Assembly: GCF_028369295.1 (NCBI RefSeq)
Contig: NZ_JAQMYP010000020.1
Span: forward strand, 62,001-126,000
Length of the DNA: 64,000 nucleotides
Reading direction: 5' to 3'
Source of the DNA: Streptomyces sp. HD
GTDB taxonomy: Bacteria; Actinomycetota; Actinomycetes; Streptomycetales; Streptomycetaceae
This document shows, piece by piece, positions 1 to 8,839 of the stretch (within the stretch, counting starts at the first letter, position 1; every line of letters begins with the position of its first letter). Under the pieces are notes generated by a model that saw nothing but the letters and a program-made list of their open reading frames with translations, ran no database searches and was not told the DNA's origin. The translations under genes were made by a program, and so were the position numbers.

Positions 1-279
1 CCAGGACGCCAGGGCGACCGCCCCTGCGACCCCGAACACGGCGGGCCAGGCGCCCACCTTCTTGGCCAGCGGATGCGAACCGGCGAAGGCGGCGACATAG
101 GCGGCGGTCAGTGCGCCCGCGGCCTTCCCGCCCGCCCGCTGCCGCCACTGCTGGGCGGCCGCGGCGCCCGCGACGGCCAGCACGGCCCCGCCGAGCTGCC
201 GCTTCTTCGTCCAGCGGGCCACTCCGTAGCCGCCGACGAGCCCGCCCGCCGCGACCGCCGCGCTGGGGATCCTCGCCAT
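1..279 (-). CDS. Small membrane-associated hypothetical protein, 3' end cut off
   Basis: This reading frame starts at the ATG at 279 and runs off the window edge with no stop, leaving 93 codons. The product is rich in Ala and Gly. It has a hydrophobic N-terminal stretch (about residues 7-18), a short basic turn (RWTKKR) and further Ala-rich helices, so it may sit in or on the membrane. A GGAGGCAC ribosome binding site precedes the ATG on the minus strand. I do not recognise a named family. The 81-bp gap upstream holds two direct copies of ACATCGATTT near 305-325, which lie where the promoter should be. Confidence 0.6.
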   Translation of the reverse strand, partial: MARIPSAAVAAGGLVGGYGVARWTKKRQLGGAVLAVAGAAAAQQWRQRAGGKAAGALTAAYVAAFAGSHPLAKKVGAWPAVFGVAGAVALASW

Positions 280-360
280 GTGTGCCTCCAACCAGTCCCA
301 TTACGCCGATGCACATCGATTTACATCGATTTACTTCTGTCGAGCCTTGTTCCACCGAGG

Positions 361-828
361 CTAACCGGCCCCGCCCTTCCGCAGCCCGGCGCGGGTACGC
401 AGCTCCGACGCGTAGCCCGAGCCGATGGCGCATCCGGCGCCGGTGAGGGCGAGGGCGAGGACGGCCGGGTTGAGGTACCCGGGCACGTAACCGCTGTCGT
501 AGCTGTCGTGGCTGTCGCCGTCGGTCGTCTCGCAGACGAAGCCGAGGGGGACGAACGTGACCGAATAGCCCGGCGTACGGCAGGGGCGGGGCGGGCTGGA
601 GTCTGCGCCGCCGTCCTGCGCCGTCATGACCGCGCCGCACAGGATGAGCAGCCCCCACGCGTACAGGGCACAGGCGCCCGCGCCCGCGAGGGCGGCGAGG
701 GAGCGCAGCACGACGGGAGCGCTGCCTCGCCATACACCCCGGTCGGACAGGGTTCCCGCGCCGTGGCCGCAGAGAGCGACGGCGGCTGCGGACGCGATCA
801 CGACGAGGAGCAGGAGCACCAGTAACAC
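361..828 (-). CDS. Three-helix membrane protein of unknown function
   Basis: The 155-residue product starts with GTG at 828, preceded by GGAGG. Hydrophobic segments lie at about 2-20, 39-68 and 118-140. The loop between the second and third segments (about 69-117) is polar and carries two Cys that could form a disulfide outside the cell. The gene lies 22 bp downstream of the luciferase-like monooxygenase gene on the same strand, so the two may be cotranscribed. No domain is recognised. Confidence 0.6.
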   Translation of the reverse strand: MLLVLLLLVVIASAAAVALCGHGAGTLSDRGVWRGSAPVVLRSLAALAGAGACALYAWGLLILCGAVMTAQDGGADSSPPRPCRTPGYSVTFVPLGFVCETTDGDSHDSYDSGYVPGYLNPAVLALALTGAGCAIGSGYASELRTRAGLRKGGAG

Positions 829-850
829 GTGACCTCCGGGCCGGTGGGCG

Positions 851-1708
851 TCACACGATGTCGGCCAGGCGGTCCACCTGGTCCGGGTCGAGGCCGTAGC
901 AGTAGAGCATGACCTCGTCGGCGCCCAGGTCGGCGAAGGCGGTGAGGGCGGAGCGGATCTCGGCCGGGGTGGTGAGCAGGCCGGCGGTCATGCGGTCGGG
1001 TGTGCCGGTGAAGGCGTAGTACGCGTGCATCCGGGCGCGGGCGTCGTCGAGCACGTGCTGGGGGCCGAGCGCGACGTTCACCTGGGCCACCAGACGGGGG
1101 TCGCCGTCGCGGCCGTGGTCCTTCCAGAAGCCGCGGACCGTGTCGAACAGGCCGCCCGCCCAGGAGGGTGCCGCCGCGGCGAGGAAGCCGTGGCCCCAGC
1201 GGGCGACGCGTTCGAGGGCGGCTGGCTTGAAGCCGCCGAAGAGCAGCTCCGGGCCGCCGAGGCGGGCGGGCACCGGGCCGATCGGGCCGACGCCGTCGCC
1301 GTAGGGCTCGCCGTGCCACAGGCGGCACATCGTCGCCATCTGCTGGTCCAGGCGCCGGCCCCGGGTGCGCAGGTCGGTGCCGGTGGCGCGGTGGTCGTCC
1401 TCCCGGCCGCCGATGCCCAGACCGAGGACCAGGCGACCGTCGGTCATCCGGTCCAGGGTGGCCGCCTGCTTGGCCAGCAGGGCGGTGTCGCGCAGCGGGG
1501 CGAGCAGCACCTCGGTCTGGACACGGATACGGGAGGTGGCGCCCGCGAGGACGGACAGGGCCACCAGCGGCTCGGGGTTGTCGTAGACGAGCCGGTCGAG
1601 CAGGCCGAGCGTGCTGAAGGGCCCGGCGTCGGCGCGCCGGGCCCAGGTGAGCAGGGCGGTGGGGTCGCCGATGGGCAGGCCGATGCCCACGTTCGTACCG
1701 ACGTTCAT
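851..1708 (-). CDS. Luciferase-like flavin-dependent monooxygenase (LLM class)
   Basis: The 285-residue product has the bacterial luciferase-like TIM-barrel pattern. Its N-terminus reads VGIGLPIGDP. A central segment with TDGRLVLGLGIGG is the classic F420/FMN-binding turn of the family, and a C-terminal region contains TPAEIRSAL and DEVMLYCYG. Such enzymes use reduced FMN or F420 in the cytoplasm; the substrate cannot be told from the sequence. The start was placed at 1708 because GGAGGCTCCCTC sits just upstream; the longer in-frame extension has no ribosome binding site. The membrane-protein gene follows 22 bp downstream. Confidence 0.85.
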   Translation of the reverse strand: MNVGTNVGIGLPIGDPTALLTWARRADAGPFSTLGLLDRLVYDNPEPLVALSVLAGATSRIRVQTEVLLAPLRDTALLAKQAATLDRMTDGRLVLGLGIGGREDDHRATGTDLRTRGRRLDQQMATMCRLWHGEPYGDGVGPIGPVPARLGGPELLFGGFKPAALERVARWGHGFLAAAAPSWAGGLFDTVRGFWKDHGRDGDPRLVAQVNVALGPQHVLDDARARMHAYYAFTGTPDRMTAGLLTTPAEIRSALTAFADLGADEVMLYCYGLDPDQVDRLADIV

Positions 1709-1950
1709 GAGGGAGCCTCCGGAATGAGGGGTCGACAAGGACAGCTGCCGCCCCTCCTGCACCTCGGCGGTCTCGATGAGCCTGCGTGAGGTGGGACGCT
1801 CCCGTTCTGCGGCGTGTTTCCGGGGGAGCGTCTCGTCGAAGTCGGCTCACTGTAGGGCGAGTCGACTTCACGGGACAATTGAATTTCAGCGGTGACGCCG
1901 TCACCCGACCAGGGCCGGCGAGGTCGCGCTCGCGCTGCACGAGGTCGGCG

Positions 1951-2481
1951 TCAAGGCCGCCTGACGGCGCCGAAGCCGCAGGCGCACAGGGTGACGATGC
2001 CCGTGTAGTACGAGGTCGTCCTGCCCTGGGACACGCTGTACGTGGTCTTTTTCTCCCGGCGGTTCGGCTTGCCGCACCGCGGACACGGCCCGGCGACCGG
2101 GGCGCCCCAGGGCGTGGACGGATCCAGACCTACCATCGCGATGACCAGCAGCACCGGGCAGATCCCGGCGAGGCCGACCCCGATCCCACGCCACACGGCG
2201 TCGCTCGACTCGCGTCGGTCGATCATCTCCTCGTACGAGTAGGAACCACTGCCGCCGCGCGAAGAGATGACGCACGTGTCGCCGCGCGTCATGGTCTGGT
2301 CGTCGCAGGCGGGCGGCTCTTTCGGGTCTCCGCCGACCGTCAGGGCCAGCAGCAGCCCGATCCCGCCCACCACCGCCGAAGCGATCAGCGCGGACATCCG
2401 GCTCCGTCCGCTTCGCCGCCGTTCGCGCTCGTCCCTGGCCTTGTTGATCAGTGCCGATGTCCGGTAGTCCAGCGTTGCCAT
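1951..2481 (-). CDS. Two-helix membrane protein with a zinc-ribbon-like Cys pattern
   Basis: The 176-residue product begins with a basic cytoplasmic segment (ARDERERRRSGR). It has hydrophobic segments near 30-52 and 98-118, separated by a loop with two Cys that may be extracytoplasmic. The C-terminal part has CPRCGK and a later CAC, a pattern that could bind one zinc. The start ATG has GGAGGATC upstream. It lies 16 bp after the next minus-strand gene (2498-2725), which also has a short zinc-ribbon-like motif, so the pair is probably one operon. Function unknown. Confidence 0.65.
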   Translation of the reverse strand: MATLDYRTSALINKARDERERRRSGRSRMSALIASAVVGGIGLLLALTVGGDPKEPPACDDQTMTRGDTCVISSRGGSGSYSYEEMIDRRESSDAVWRGIGVGLAGICPVLLVIAMVGLDPSTPWGAPVAGPCPRCGKPNRREKKTTYSVSQGRTTSYYTGIVTLCACGFGAVRRP

Positions 2482-2497
2482 GTGATCCTCCGTCTCG

Positions 2498-2725
2498 TCA
2501 GCGCCGGGAAGCGAGGATCAGCAGCAGGACCACGATCCCCACGGCGATCAGGCATCCGGAGCCGCCCCCGGAGGACCCCTTGCGGAACTCGACCATTCCG
2601 CCGGGGGCGATGTGCGGGTGGCTTCGGGCGTAGTGGGTCTCCATCGACTGCTCGCCCTGGGATTCGCTGCCCCAGGCGGTACGGTGCCCGCACTCGCCGC
2701 ATCGGTACCGGTAGCTGTCGGCCAT
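2498..2725 (-). CDS. Small tail-anchored protein with a zinc-ribbon motif
   Basis: The 75-residue product has CGECGH near residues 9-14 and a His-rich stretch (ETHYARSHPH), together resembling a small zinc-binding module. A C-terminal hydrophobic helix (GCLIAVGIVVLLLIL) would anchor it in the membrane. The start at 2725 was chosen because GAAGGAGAT lies upstream; the longer frame runs through a tandem-repeat region and is unlikely to be translated. It is followed closely by the 1951-2481 gene. Function unknown. Confidence 0.65.
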   Translation of the reverse strand: MADSYRYRCGECGHRTAWGSESQGEQSMETHYARSHPHIAPGGMVEFRKGSSGGGSGCLIAVGIVVLLLILASRR

Positions 2726-2740
2726 GCTGGAATCTCCTTC

Positions 2741-2835
2741 TGTGCTCGGTCGGTTCTGTGCTTGGTCGGTGGTGTGCTCGGTGGGTCCTGTGCCTGGTGG
2801 GTCCTGTGCCTGGTGGGTGTCTGTGCTCGGCGGGT
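2741..2835. repeat. Imperfect short tandem repeat upstream of the zinc-ribbon gene
   Basis: Several degenerate copies of a unit of about 16 bp (core CCTGTGCCTGGTGGGT, two near-perfect copies side by side) lie in the leader of the 2498-2725 gene. I see no hairpin or promoter hexamer that explains it. Replication slippage is the simplest origin. Confidence 0.6.
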
Positions 2836-2932
2836 TGCGTGTGGTGGCCGGCACGTCCGGATCCGGATGTTGGGGACGGCCCGTGAAATCGCCGTGAAAG
2901 CGTGAAATCGCCGTGCGAGAAGGGGCGGTACG

Positions 2933-3799
2933 TCAGTCCTCGTCCTGTTCGGCAGCCGTCAGGCACTCGGCGAGGGTGTGCAGGACGCACAGGTTCGGGA
3001 TCCCGGACGCGACCGTTCCCCACACCTGCCACCGGTCGGCGGCGCGGACCGCGACGGAGCCGTTGAGGATCTCGATCCGCTGGATCTGCGCCCAGCGCAG
3101 GGACGTTCCCCGTGAGCCGATCTCCTTGCCGGTGATCCACACGGGACCGAAGACGAGCCGCGCCCCTTCGGCCAGCGCGTCCAGGGCCTCCGGAACCTGG
3201 GCCTCGGCGACGGCCCGGTGGATCTCGCGCCCCCACACCTCCGGCCGGCCGAAGTCGCCGGAGCGCAGTACGATCCGCTCACCGGCGACGTCGACGAGCA
3301 CATGGGCGCGGGTGAGGCCCTGCGGGGACAGCACCCGGCGTCGGCGTACCACCGTGGTGTCGTAGCGGACGACATGGATGCGGTGCTCGATGGTGGCCGT
3401 CAGGCCGTACTCGTAGAGGTCCAGCCGCGCGCCTCCCTTCGCCCCTCTGCCACCGCCCGCCCGCAGCAGCCGACGCGCGACCCCCGCGGCAGCGGCCCGC
3501 GACACCCCGTCAACAGCGGCCCGCAACACCCCGTCGACAGCCGCCCGCAACACCCCTGCGGCTCCGGCCCGCCGCGTCCCTGCGACTCCGGCCCGCCATA
3601 TCCCCGCTTCGGCGACCGGCGCCCGATAGGTGGCGCGCCGCCTGCCGAGCCTGGCCCGGCCCGCGGCCTCGGAGACCCTGGCCAGCAGCAACTCGTTGGC
3701 TCGGGCATCGGCGTGGGTGCCGTTACGGCCATCGGCGCCGTCACCGGCACGGTCATCCCCGTGGTCAGCAGCCCGGTCCCGGGCAGTCCCCTCGTTCAC
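2933..3799 (-). CDS. DUF6585-like protein, translationally coupled to the SARP-like regulator
   Basis: The 288-residue product starts with GTG at 3799, inside a GTGA overlap with the stop of the upstream regulator, the usual sign of translational coupling. Residues 1-110 are low complexity: an Ala/Arg-rich segment with near-repeats of AAVDGVLR. Residues 115-280 form a compact domain that resembles DUF6585 proteins of Streptomyces: LYEYGL, WGREIHRAVAEAQVPEAL, a beta-rich middle, then RWAQIQRIEILNGSVAVR and GIPNLCVLHTLAECL. This domain usually appears in proteins of unknown role. The pairing suggests that both proteins act in the same process. Confidence 0.7.
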   Translation of the reverse strand: MNEGTARDRAADHGDDRAGDGADGRNGTHADARANELLLARVSEAAGRARLGRRRATYRAPVAEAGIWRAGVAGTRRAGAAGVLRAAVDGVLRAAVDGVSRAAAAGVARRLLRAGGGRGAKGGARLDLYEYGLTATIEHRIHVVRYDTTVVRRRRVLSPQGLTRAHVLVDVAGERIVLRSGDFGRPEVWGREIHRAVAEAQVPEALDALAEGARLVFGPVWITGKEIGSRGTSLRWAQIQRIEILNGSVAVRAADRWQVWGTVASGIPNLCVLHTLAECLTAAEQDED

Positions 3800-5079
3800 G
3801 CCGCACCCGCCCGACCCTGACCCTGACCCTGACCGTGGCCATGGCCACGGCCGTGATCCCGACCTTGACCGTGTCCCCGACCCTGCCCCTGCCCGCGACC
3901 TTGGCCACGCGTCTGCCCCTGACCTTGGCCACGCGTCTGCCCCTGCCCCTGACCCTGACCCTGGCCATGCGTCTGCCCCTGGCCCTGACGGTGCGTCTGC
4001 CCCTGCCCTCGATCCCCGTCGTCCCCCCGAAGAACCGACCACCGCGCCCGGCGCAGCAGGACACCCGGCGCCACCTCCAGCTCGTCGGCGAGTCGCGTGG
4101 CCGTGCGGTCGAACACGGCCAGTGCCTCGGCCCGGCGCCCGGCCCGCTGCAGCGCGTGCATCAGCAGTGCGGCGACCGGTTCGTTCAGCGGCTGGTCCAG
4201 AGCCAGCGCGGACAGGCCGGCGATCGCGTCGGCGACCCGTCCGAGGCTCAGCTGCCACTCCGCCTTCCGCTGCGCCAACGCCACCCGGCGCTCCACCAGC
4301 CGCAGCCGCTCCAACTCGGCCAACGGCCCCGGCAGTCCGGTCAGCGGCTCGCCCCGGAACAGCTCCAGCGCCCGGGAACACAGCCGCACCGCCTCCGCCA
4401 GATCACCGGCCCGCTCGGCGGCCCCGGCCGCGGTGACCAGGCCCTCCATGCAGGTCACGTCCACCTCGACCACGCCGGGCACCAGCCGGTAGCCGTACCG
4501 GTCACGCCGGATCACCGAGTCCGGGCACTCCCCGAGCCGCAGGCCCTTGCGGAGCCGGTACACATAGACCGGTACGACGTTTCCGCCGGGCGACTCCATC
4601 CCCCATACGCCGTCCAGGAGTTCCTGTCGGCTGACCGACCGTTCCGGGCTCAGCGCCAGCGCCGCGAGCACGGCCTGCTGCCGTACCGGACCGACGTCCA
4701 CCGGCTGCCCGGCGAGCCACGTCCGCAACGGGCCGAGCAGACAGACCTGGAGCTTCGCGGTGGAGTAGGGGCCGGTTCGTGCCCGGGGCGCGGTGCCCGG
4801 TGGTGCCGCCTGTCCGCGCGGTCCCTGTCCCGGTACGACCAGACCGCAGTCGAAGGCGTGCACGATGGCGGCGGCCCGGTCGCGCAGCCCCAGCTTCAGC
4901 AGGATGCGCCCCAGTTGTCCCGCCACCACATGCTCGGGCAGCGCGAGCTCCGCGGCGATCTCGGCGTCCTCCAGGCCGCAGCCGAGTGCGTAGAGCACCT
5001 GGCGTTCCTGTGGGGTGAGGGCGGTGGCGCCCTGGCGTGCCCGGCATCCCTGGGTCGCGGTCGCGGTCGTCGTCGACAT
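3796..5079 (-). CDS. LuxR-type HTH plus SARP-like (OmpR wHTH and BTAD) regulator with a GQ-rich tail
   Basis: The 427-residue product has three recognisable parts. Residues about 20-78 look like a LuxR/GerE helix-turn-helix (LTPQERQVLYALGCGLEDAEIA). Residues about 108-205 form an OmpR-type winged helix ending in YGYRLV. Residues about 212-352 form the helical bacterial transcriptional activation domain. The last two are the SARP arrangement, usually an activator of secondary metabolism or development. From about 355 to the end the protein is a Gly-Gln-Arg-His repeat tail, probably disordered. No biosynthetic cluster is visible next to it. The ATG at 5079 faces the divergent XRE-NACHT gene across about 200 bp. 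Confidence 0.8.
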   Translation of the reverse strand: MSTTTATATQGCRARQGATALTPQERQVLYALGCGLEDAEIAAELALPEHVVAGQLGRILLKLGLRDRAAAIVHAFDCGLVVPGQGPRGQAAPPGTAPRARTGPYSTAKLQVCLLGPLRTWLAGQPVDVGPVRQQAVLAALALSPERSVSRQELLDGVWGMESPGGNVVPVYVYRLRKGLRLGECPDSVIRRDRYGYRLVPGVVEVDVTCMEGLVTAAGAAERAGDLAEAVRLCSRALELFRGEPLTGLPGPLAELERLRLVERRVALAQRKAEWQLSLGRVADAIAGLSALALDQPLNEPVAALLMHALQRAGRRAEALAVFDRTATRLADELEVAPGVLLRRARWSVLRGDDGDRGQGQTHRQGQGQTHGQGQGQGQGQTRGQGQGQTRGQGRGQGQGRGHGQGRDHGRGHGHGQGQGQGRAGAA

Positions 5080-5278
5080 GGGTGGTTCCCCGTTCTCCGG
5101 ACCGGTCGACGCAGCCGTCGTCCCGGTCGATCACCTCGATGTCATCGAAGTTGGCCGACGTGGAGGAAACGTGGACAGGGCATTGAAGAGGTCATATGTG
5201 ACCGGTGCCCGGGCTACTGTCCTCACCTGCGGAAAGACGACAACTGCGGGCACAGCTGAAGGGGAAGGGCCGTGGCTG

Positions 5279-7810
5279 GTGGTCAGTGAGTTCGGCACGG
5301 TCCTGCGGCGGCTGCGCGTCCGGGAGGGCATGACCCAGGACGAGTTGGAGCGGCGTTCCGGCGTAAGCGTGAGCACCATCCGCGGCCTGGAGACCGGCAA
5401 GCGCTCCAACCCGCGCATGGCCACGGTGCAGCAACTGGCCGACGCGCTCGCCCTGAATCCCGCGGACCGCGATGAGTTAATACGCGCCGCCGTTCCCGGC
5501 ACCCCGGGCGGCGGCTCCCCGGAGAACCCCCACACCCCCGACACGGACGCGCCGGGTCCGGAAGCCCTTGCTGCGGAGGGGGCGGCTCCGGAGGGATCGG
5601 CTGCGGAAGAACCGGATCCGACGGAGCCGGAGCCGGATCCGAAGTCGAAGCCCCCGTCCCCCGACCCCCTGTCCGACGCCACCGGTCAACTCGCGAAGGC
5701 GGTCGCCGCCCGCTGGCAGCGTGAGGAGGAGCAGCGGCAGATCCAGGACCCGTACCCGCTTCCCGTCCGCTGGCAGAACGCGGCCCCGAAACTCGTCGAC
5801 CACTGGGCCAACATCCGCCGCCTCCCCCCGGGAGCCGCGAACGACGCCCTGGACCTGAGCGGGCGGCTGGAGCACATCGCCGACACCTACCGGGACATCC
5901 CCTCCGGACGGCTCGTCGTACTCGGCAGGTCCGGTTCCGGGAAGACGATCCTGACCCTGCGCTTCGTCCTCGACCACCTGAAGACCCGCACCCCCGACGA
6001 ACCCGTCCCGGTGATCTTCAGCGTCGGCGCCTGGAACCCCACCACCGTCACCCTGCGCGACTGGCTCACCGAACAGTTGATGCGCGACCACCCCGGTACG
6101 GCCGCGTCCGCCCGCGGCCCCGGCAGGGCGAGCCTGGCCGCCGCGCTGGTCGACTCCGGCCGGGTGCTCCCGGTCCTGGACGGCTTCGACGAGATCGCCG
6201 AACGGCTGCGCCGCCCCGCACTGGAGGCGCTCAACGCCACCATCCTGCCCCTCCTGCTCACCAGCCGACCCGGTGAATACGCCGCCGCGGTCGCCGAGAC
6301 CGACGTACTGACCGCTGCCGCAGCGATCGAACTCACCGACCTCACCCTCGACGACCTGGACGCCTACCTGCCCCGCACCACCCGCAAGACCAACCGGGCG
6401 AACCCGGACGAGGGCGCGTGGGACCCCGTACTGAGGGAGCTGCGGAAGCAACCCGCGGAGCCACCGGCCGACGGGCTGGAGGACGGACCGGCCGACCGGG
6501 CGGCGGACGGGTCGGAGCGCGCGGCGGCGGCGGTCGACGGGCCGGCGTCCCCTCTCGCCACGGTCCTCACGACCCCCCTGATGGTGTCGCTGGCCCGCAC
6601 CATCTACAGCGACACCCCCGACCGCGACCCCGCCGACCTCCTCAAGCCCGAACTCTTCGGTACTCCACAGGAGTTGGAGGACCACCTCCTCGACAACTTC
6701 ATCCCCACCGTCTACCGCCACCGCCCCCAGGACCCTCCGCGTGACTGCGACCCGGACCGCGCCCGCCGCTGGCTCGGCTATCTCGCCCACCACCTGACCC
6801 GGCAGAAGACCCCCGACCTCGCCTGGTGGCGCTTCGGCAACGGACTGCGCGGTTCCACCCGCACCCTCGTCACCGCCCTGGTGACGGGACTCGCCATCGG
6901 CCTCGTCGACGGTGCCGTCAGCGCCACCATCCGGCGCGAGTTCATCGGGCCTCTCGTGGACGCGGCCGTCGTAGGGCCCCTCGCCGGGCTCATGTTCGGG
7001 CTCGTGCACTGGCTGACGTACACGGCCAAGGGCAAACACGTCACCCCGTCCGCCGTACGCCTGCAGATCCGCGGCAGACCCGAGAACACCTCGTGGAAGG
7101 CCGGCCCCCGGCTGGTGATCGGCACGCTCGGCGGGGCGATGTTCGGATTCGCCTACGGGTTCGTGGTCGGCCTGGTGAAGTCGTACGGCTGGCGGGTCGA
7201 CACCTCGGCGATGCTGCACATCGCGTTCGGCGACGGGCTCATCTACGGCCTGGTCTTCGGCGCCGGCACCGGGCTGGCGTTCTGTCTCCTCGGCCTCCTC
7301 GAAACCCCCCTCGACCTCGAATCGGCCGTCAACCCACGCACCCTGCTGACCACCGACCGGCGTACCGTGACCACCCAACTACTGGTGTGGGCCCCCACCT
7401 TCGGGGCCTCGGTCGGAGTCGGCATCGGAGTGGCGGTCGACCTCCTGCAGGGACCGCTGGGCCCACTGGAATGGACCCCCGAAGCCGGCCTTCTGCTCGG
7501 CCTCATCAGCGGTCTCGGCGCCGCCCTCGGCTACGCCCTCACCCTGACCGCCTGGGGCCAGTGGCTCGTCCTCGCCCGCATCTGGCTCCCGCTGACGGGA
7601 CGTCTGCCCTGGGCCCTGGTCACGTTCCTGGACGACGCCTACCAGCGCGGCGTGCTGCGCCAGGCCGGAGCGGTCTACCAGTTCCGGCACGCCCGGCTGC
7701 AACACCATCTCGCCCAGCACCACCTGGCCCAACAGCAGCTCTCCCGGCACCACTTGGCCAGGAGCCGTCGCCGCTCCGCCCTTCACGACGATTTCATCGT
7801 CCCTCCCTAG
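5279..7810 (+). CDS. XRE helix-turn-helix fused to a NACHT NTPase and a multi-helix membrane domain
   Basis: The 843-residue product has an XRE HTH at about 5-60 (GMTQDELERRSGVSVSTIRG), an acidic/Pro-rich linker to about 150, and a NACHT-type STAND NTPase. The P-loop GRSGSGKT lies near 217-225 and the Walker B VLDGFDEI near 298-306. About six hydrophobic segments occupy roughly 525-780, and the tail is His/Gln-rich. The start was placed at GTG 5279 after GGGGAAGGG; an earlier GTG at 5198 is possible. Bacterial NACHT proteins include antiphage effectors (bNACHT), and this one could sense a ligand and act on the membrane; that role is inference. The gene is divergent from the SARP-like gene. 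Confidence 0.85.
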   Translation: MVSEFGTVLRRLRVREGMTQDELERRSGVSVSTIRGLETGKRSNPRMATVQQLADALALNPADRDELIRAAVPGTPGGGSPENPHTPDTDAPGPEALAAEGAAPEGSAAEEPDPTEPEPDPKSKPPSPDPLSDATGQLAKAVAARWQREEEQRQIQDPYPLPVRWQNAAPKLVDHWANIRRLPPGAANDALDLSGRLEHIADTYRDIPSGRLVVLGRSGSGKTILTLRFVLDHLKTRTPDEPVPVIFSVGAWNPTTVTLRDWLTEQLMRDHPGTAASARGPGRASLAAALVDSGRVLPVLDGFDEIAERLRRPALEALNATILPLLLTSRPGEYAAAVAETDVLTAAAAIELTDLTLDDLDAYLPRTTRKTNRANPDEGAWDPVLRELRKQPAEPPADGLEDGPADRAADGSERAAAAVDGPASPLATVLTTPLMVSLARTIYSDTPDRDPADLLKPELFGTPQELEDHLLDNFIPTVYRHRPQDPPRDCDPDRARRWLGYLAHHLTRQKTPDLAWWRFGNGLRGSTRTLVTALVTGLAIGLVDGAVSATIRREFIGPLVDAAVVGPLAGLMFGLVHWLTYTAKGKHVTPSAVRLQIRGRPENTSWKAGPRLVIGTLGGAMFGFAYGFVVGLVKSYGWRVDTSAMLHIAFGDGLIYGLVFGAGTGLAFCLLGLLETPLDLESAVNPRTLLTTDRRTVTTQLLVWAPTFGASVGVGIGVAVDLLQGPLGPLEWTPEAGLLLGLISGLGAALGYALTLTAWGQWLVLARIWLPLTGRLPWALVTFLDDAYQRGVLRQAGAVYQFRHARLQHHLAQHHLAQQQLSRHHLARSRRRSALHDDFIVPP

Positions 7811-7907
7811 CGTCTCGCGCCACAGCACCAGTCAGCACGTGCACCAGAACGTGGACCGAGACATGGACCAAGGCGTGCACCGAAACATGGACCCAGGGGG
7901 AACACCC

Positions 7908-8675
7908 ATGCCGAAGACCAACCGACTCGCCCGCCGCGCCAAGAGGGTCGCCCTCGCGGCGGCGATGACGGCCGCCGCCGCCCTCACACCCACCGTCGCC
8001 CAGGCCGACGAGGCCCCTCGCCACATCTACGTCGAGATCGGCGGCACCGGCATCGCGCGGCCCGCGCCGCAGTGCACCGGGACCTTCTACTACGCCAACC
8101 AGCATCTGCCGGAGGGCGCCGAGGTCGTCCCCGTCTGCTACCCGGCCAGCGCCGGCCCCTGGCTCAACGGCCAGAACCAGCCGGACCTCACCGCGCCGAG
8201 CTACGACAGCAGCGTCGCGCAGGGCTACGACAACCTCCTGGCCGCCGCCGAGAAGACGCACCGCGACAACCCGGACGCCCGCATCACGATCGTCGGCTAC
8301 TCCCAGGGCGCCCAGGCCGCCGACGCCGTACTGGAACTCATCGCGGGCGGCGGCACCGACATCCCGCGCGAACTGGTCGACGGCAAGCTGTACGCCGACC
8401 CGAAGCAGCCCGACACCGGCATGTGGGCCAAGGTCCCCAAGGGCCTCGGCGCCTTCGGCCTCACCTCGGCCGGCCCCGGCCCCCGCGAGTTCCCGGGCGT
8501 CCCGGTCGCCCGCTTCTGCATCCGCGGCGACCTGGCCTGCGACGCCACGAAGCCGGTCGCCGCGATCGACTTCTTCCTCACGGACGTGCACGGGCGATAC
8601 GTCCAGGACGGCAACGTCATGGCCAGGACGATCGCCCAGGAGGGCCTCAACGGGGTCTATTGGTCGGAGTCCTGA
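7908..8675 (+). CDS. Secreted cutinase/PE-PPE-family serine hydrolase
   Basis: The 255-residue product has a Sec signal peptide (basic RLARRAKR, hydrophobic core, cleavage near TVAQADE, about residue 34). The alpha/beta-hydrolase nucleophile elbow is GYSQG with Ser132. Four Cys in the mature part can pair as in cutinases. The family cleaves esters of polymers or lipids outside the cell; the substrate is unknown. The ATG at 7908 has AGGGGG upstream. The gene lies 97 bp after the NACHT gene and ends before a strong terminator. Confidence 0.8.
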   Translation: MPKTNRLARRAKRVALAAAMTAAAALTPTVAQADEAPRHIYVEIGGTGIARPAPQCTGTFYYANQHLPEGAEVVPVCYPASAGPWLNGQNQPDLTAPSYDSSVAQGYDNLLAAAEKTHRDNPDARITIVGYSQGAQAADAVLELIAGGGTDIPRELVDGKLYADPKQPDTGMWAKVPKGLGAFGLTSAGPGPREFPGVPVARFCIRGDLACDATKPVAAIDFFLTDVHGRYVQDGNVMARTIAQEGLNGVYWSES

Positions 8676-8759
8676 TGCCGGAGTCCTGAGGCGGGAATCC
8701 TGATGCCGGAGCTCTGATTGCCAGAGCTCTGATTGTCAGAGTCCTGGTTGTCTGAGAGA

Positions 8760-8795
8760 GGCCCGGGTCAGGAAGGTTCTGACCTGGGCCTTTTT
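8760..8795 (+). terminator. Rho-independent terminator after the cutinase-like gene
   Basis: A 12-bp stem (GGCCCGGGTCAG paired with CTGACCTGGGCC, one G-T pair) with a 7-nt loop is followed by five T. Just upstream (8670-8755) there are several imperfect copies of a unit like GAGTCCTGATTG, probably slippage products. Confidence 0.9.
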
Positions 8796-8839
8796 CACCC
8801 CTGTCCTGTCTTATTCCGTCCTGTCTCGACCTGTTCCGA

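Noticed and set aside
1025..1789. Long frame on the plus strand opposite the luciferase-like gene
   Set aside because: It is the antisense shadow of a good gene in high-GC DNA; it has no ribosome binding site and its composition (Gly/Ala/Arg) is that of a shadow frame. The same holds for the other long frames opposite cslA, glxA, the ECF gene and the NACHT gene.
1905..1965. Plus-strand fragment that reads AGEVALALHEVGVKAA before a stop
   Set aside because: It looks like the end of a gene, but an in-frame stop lies only about 20 codons upstream and there is no start; at most a short remnant.
3796..5079. SARP-like regulator as a sign of a biosynthetic gene cluster
   Set aside because: No polyketide, peptide or terpene synthesis genes lie within the window next to it.
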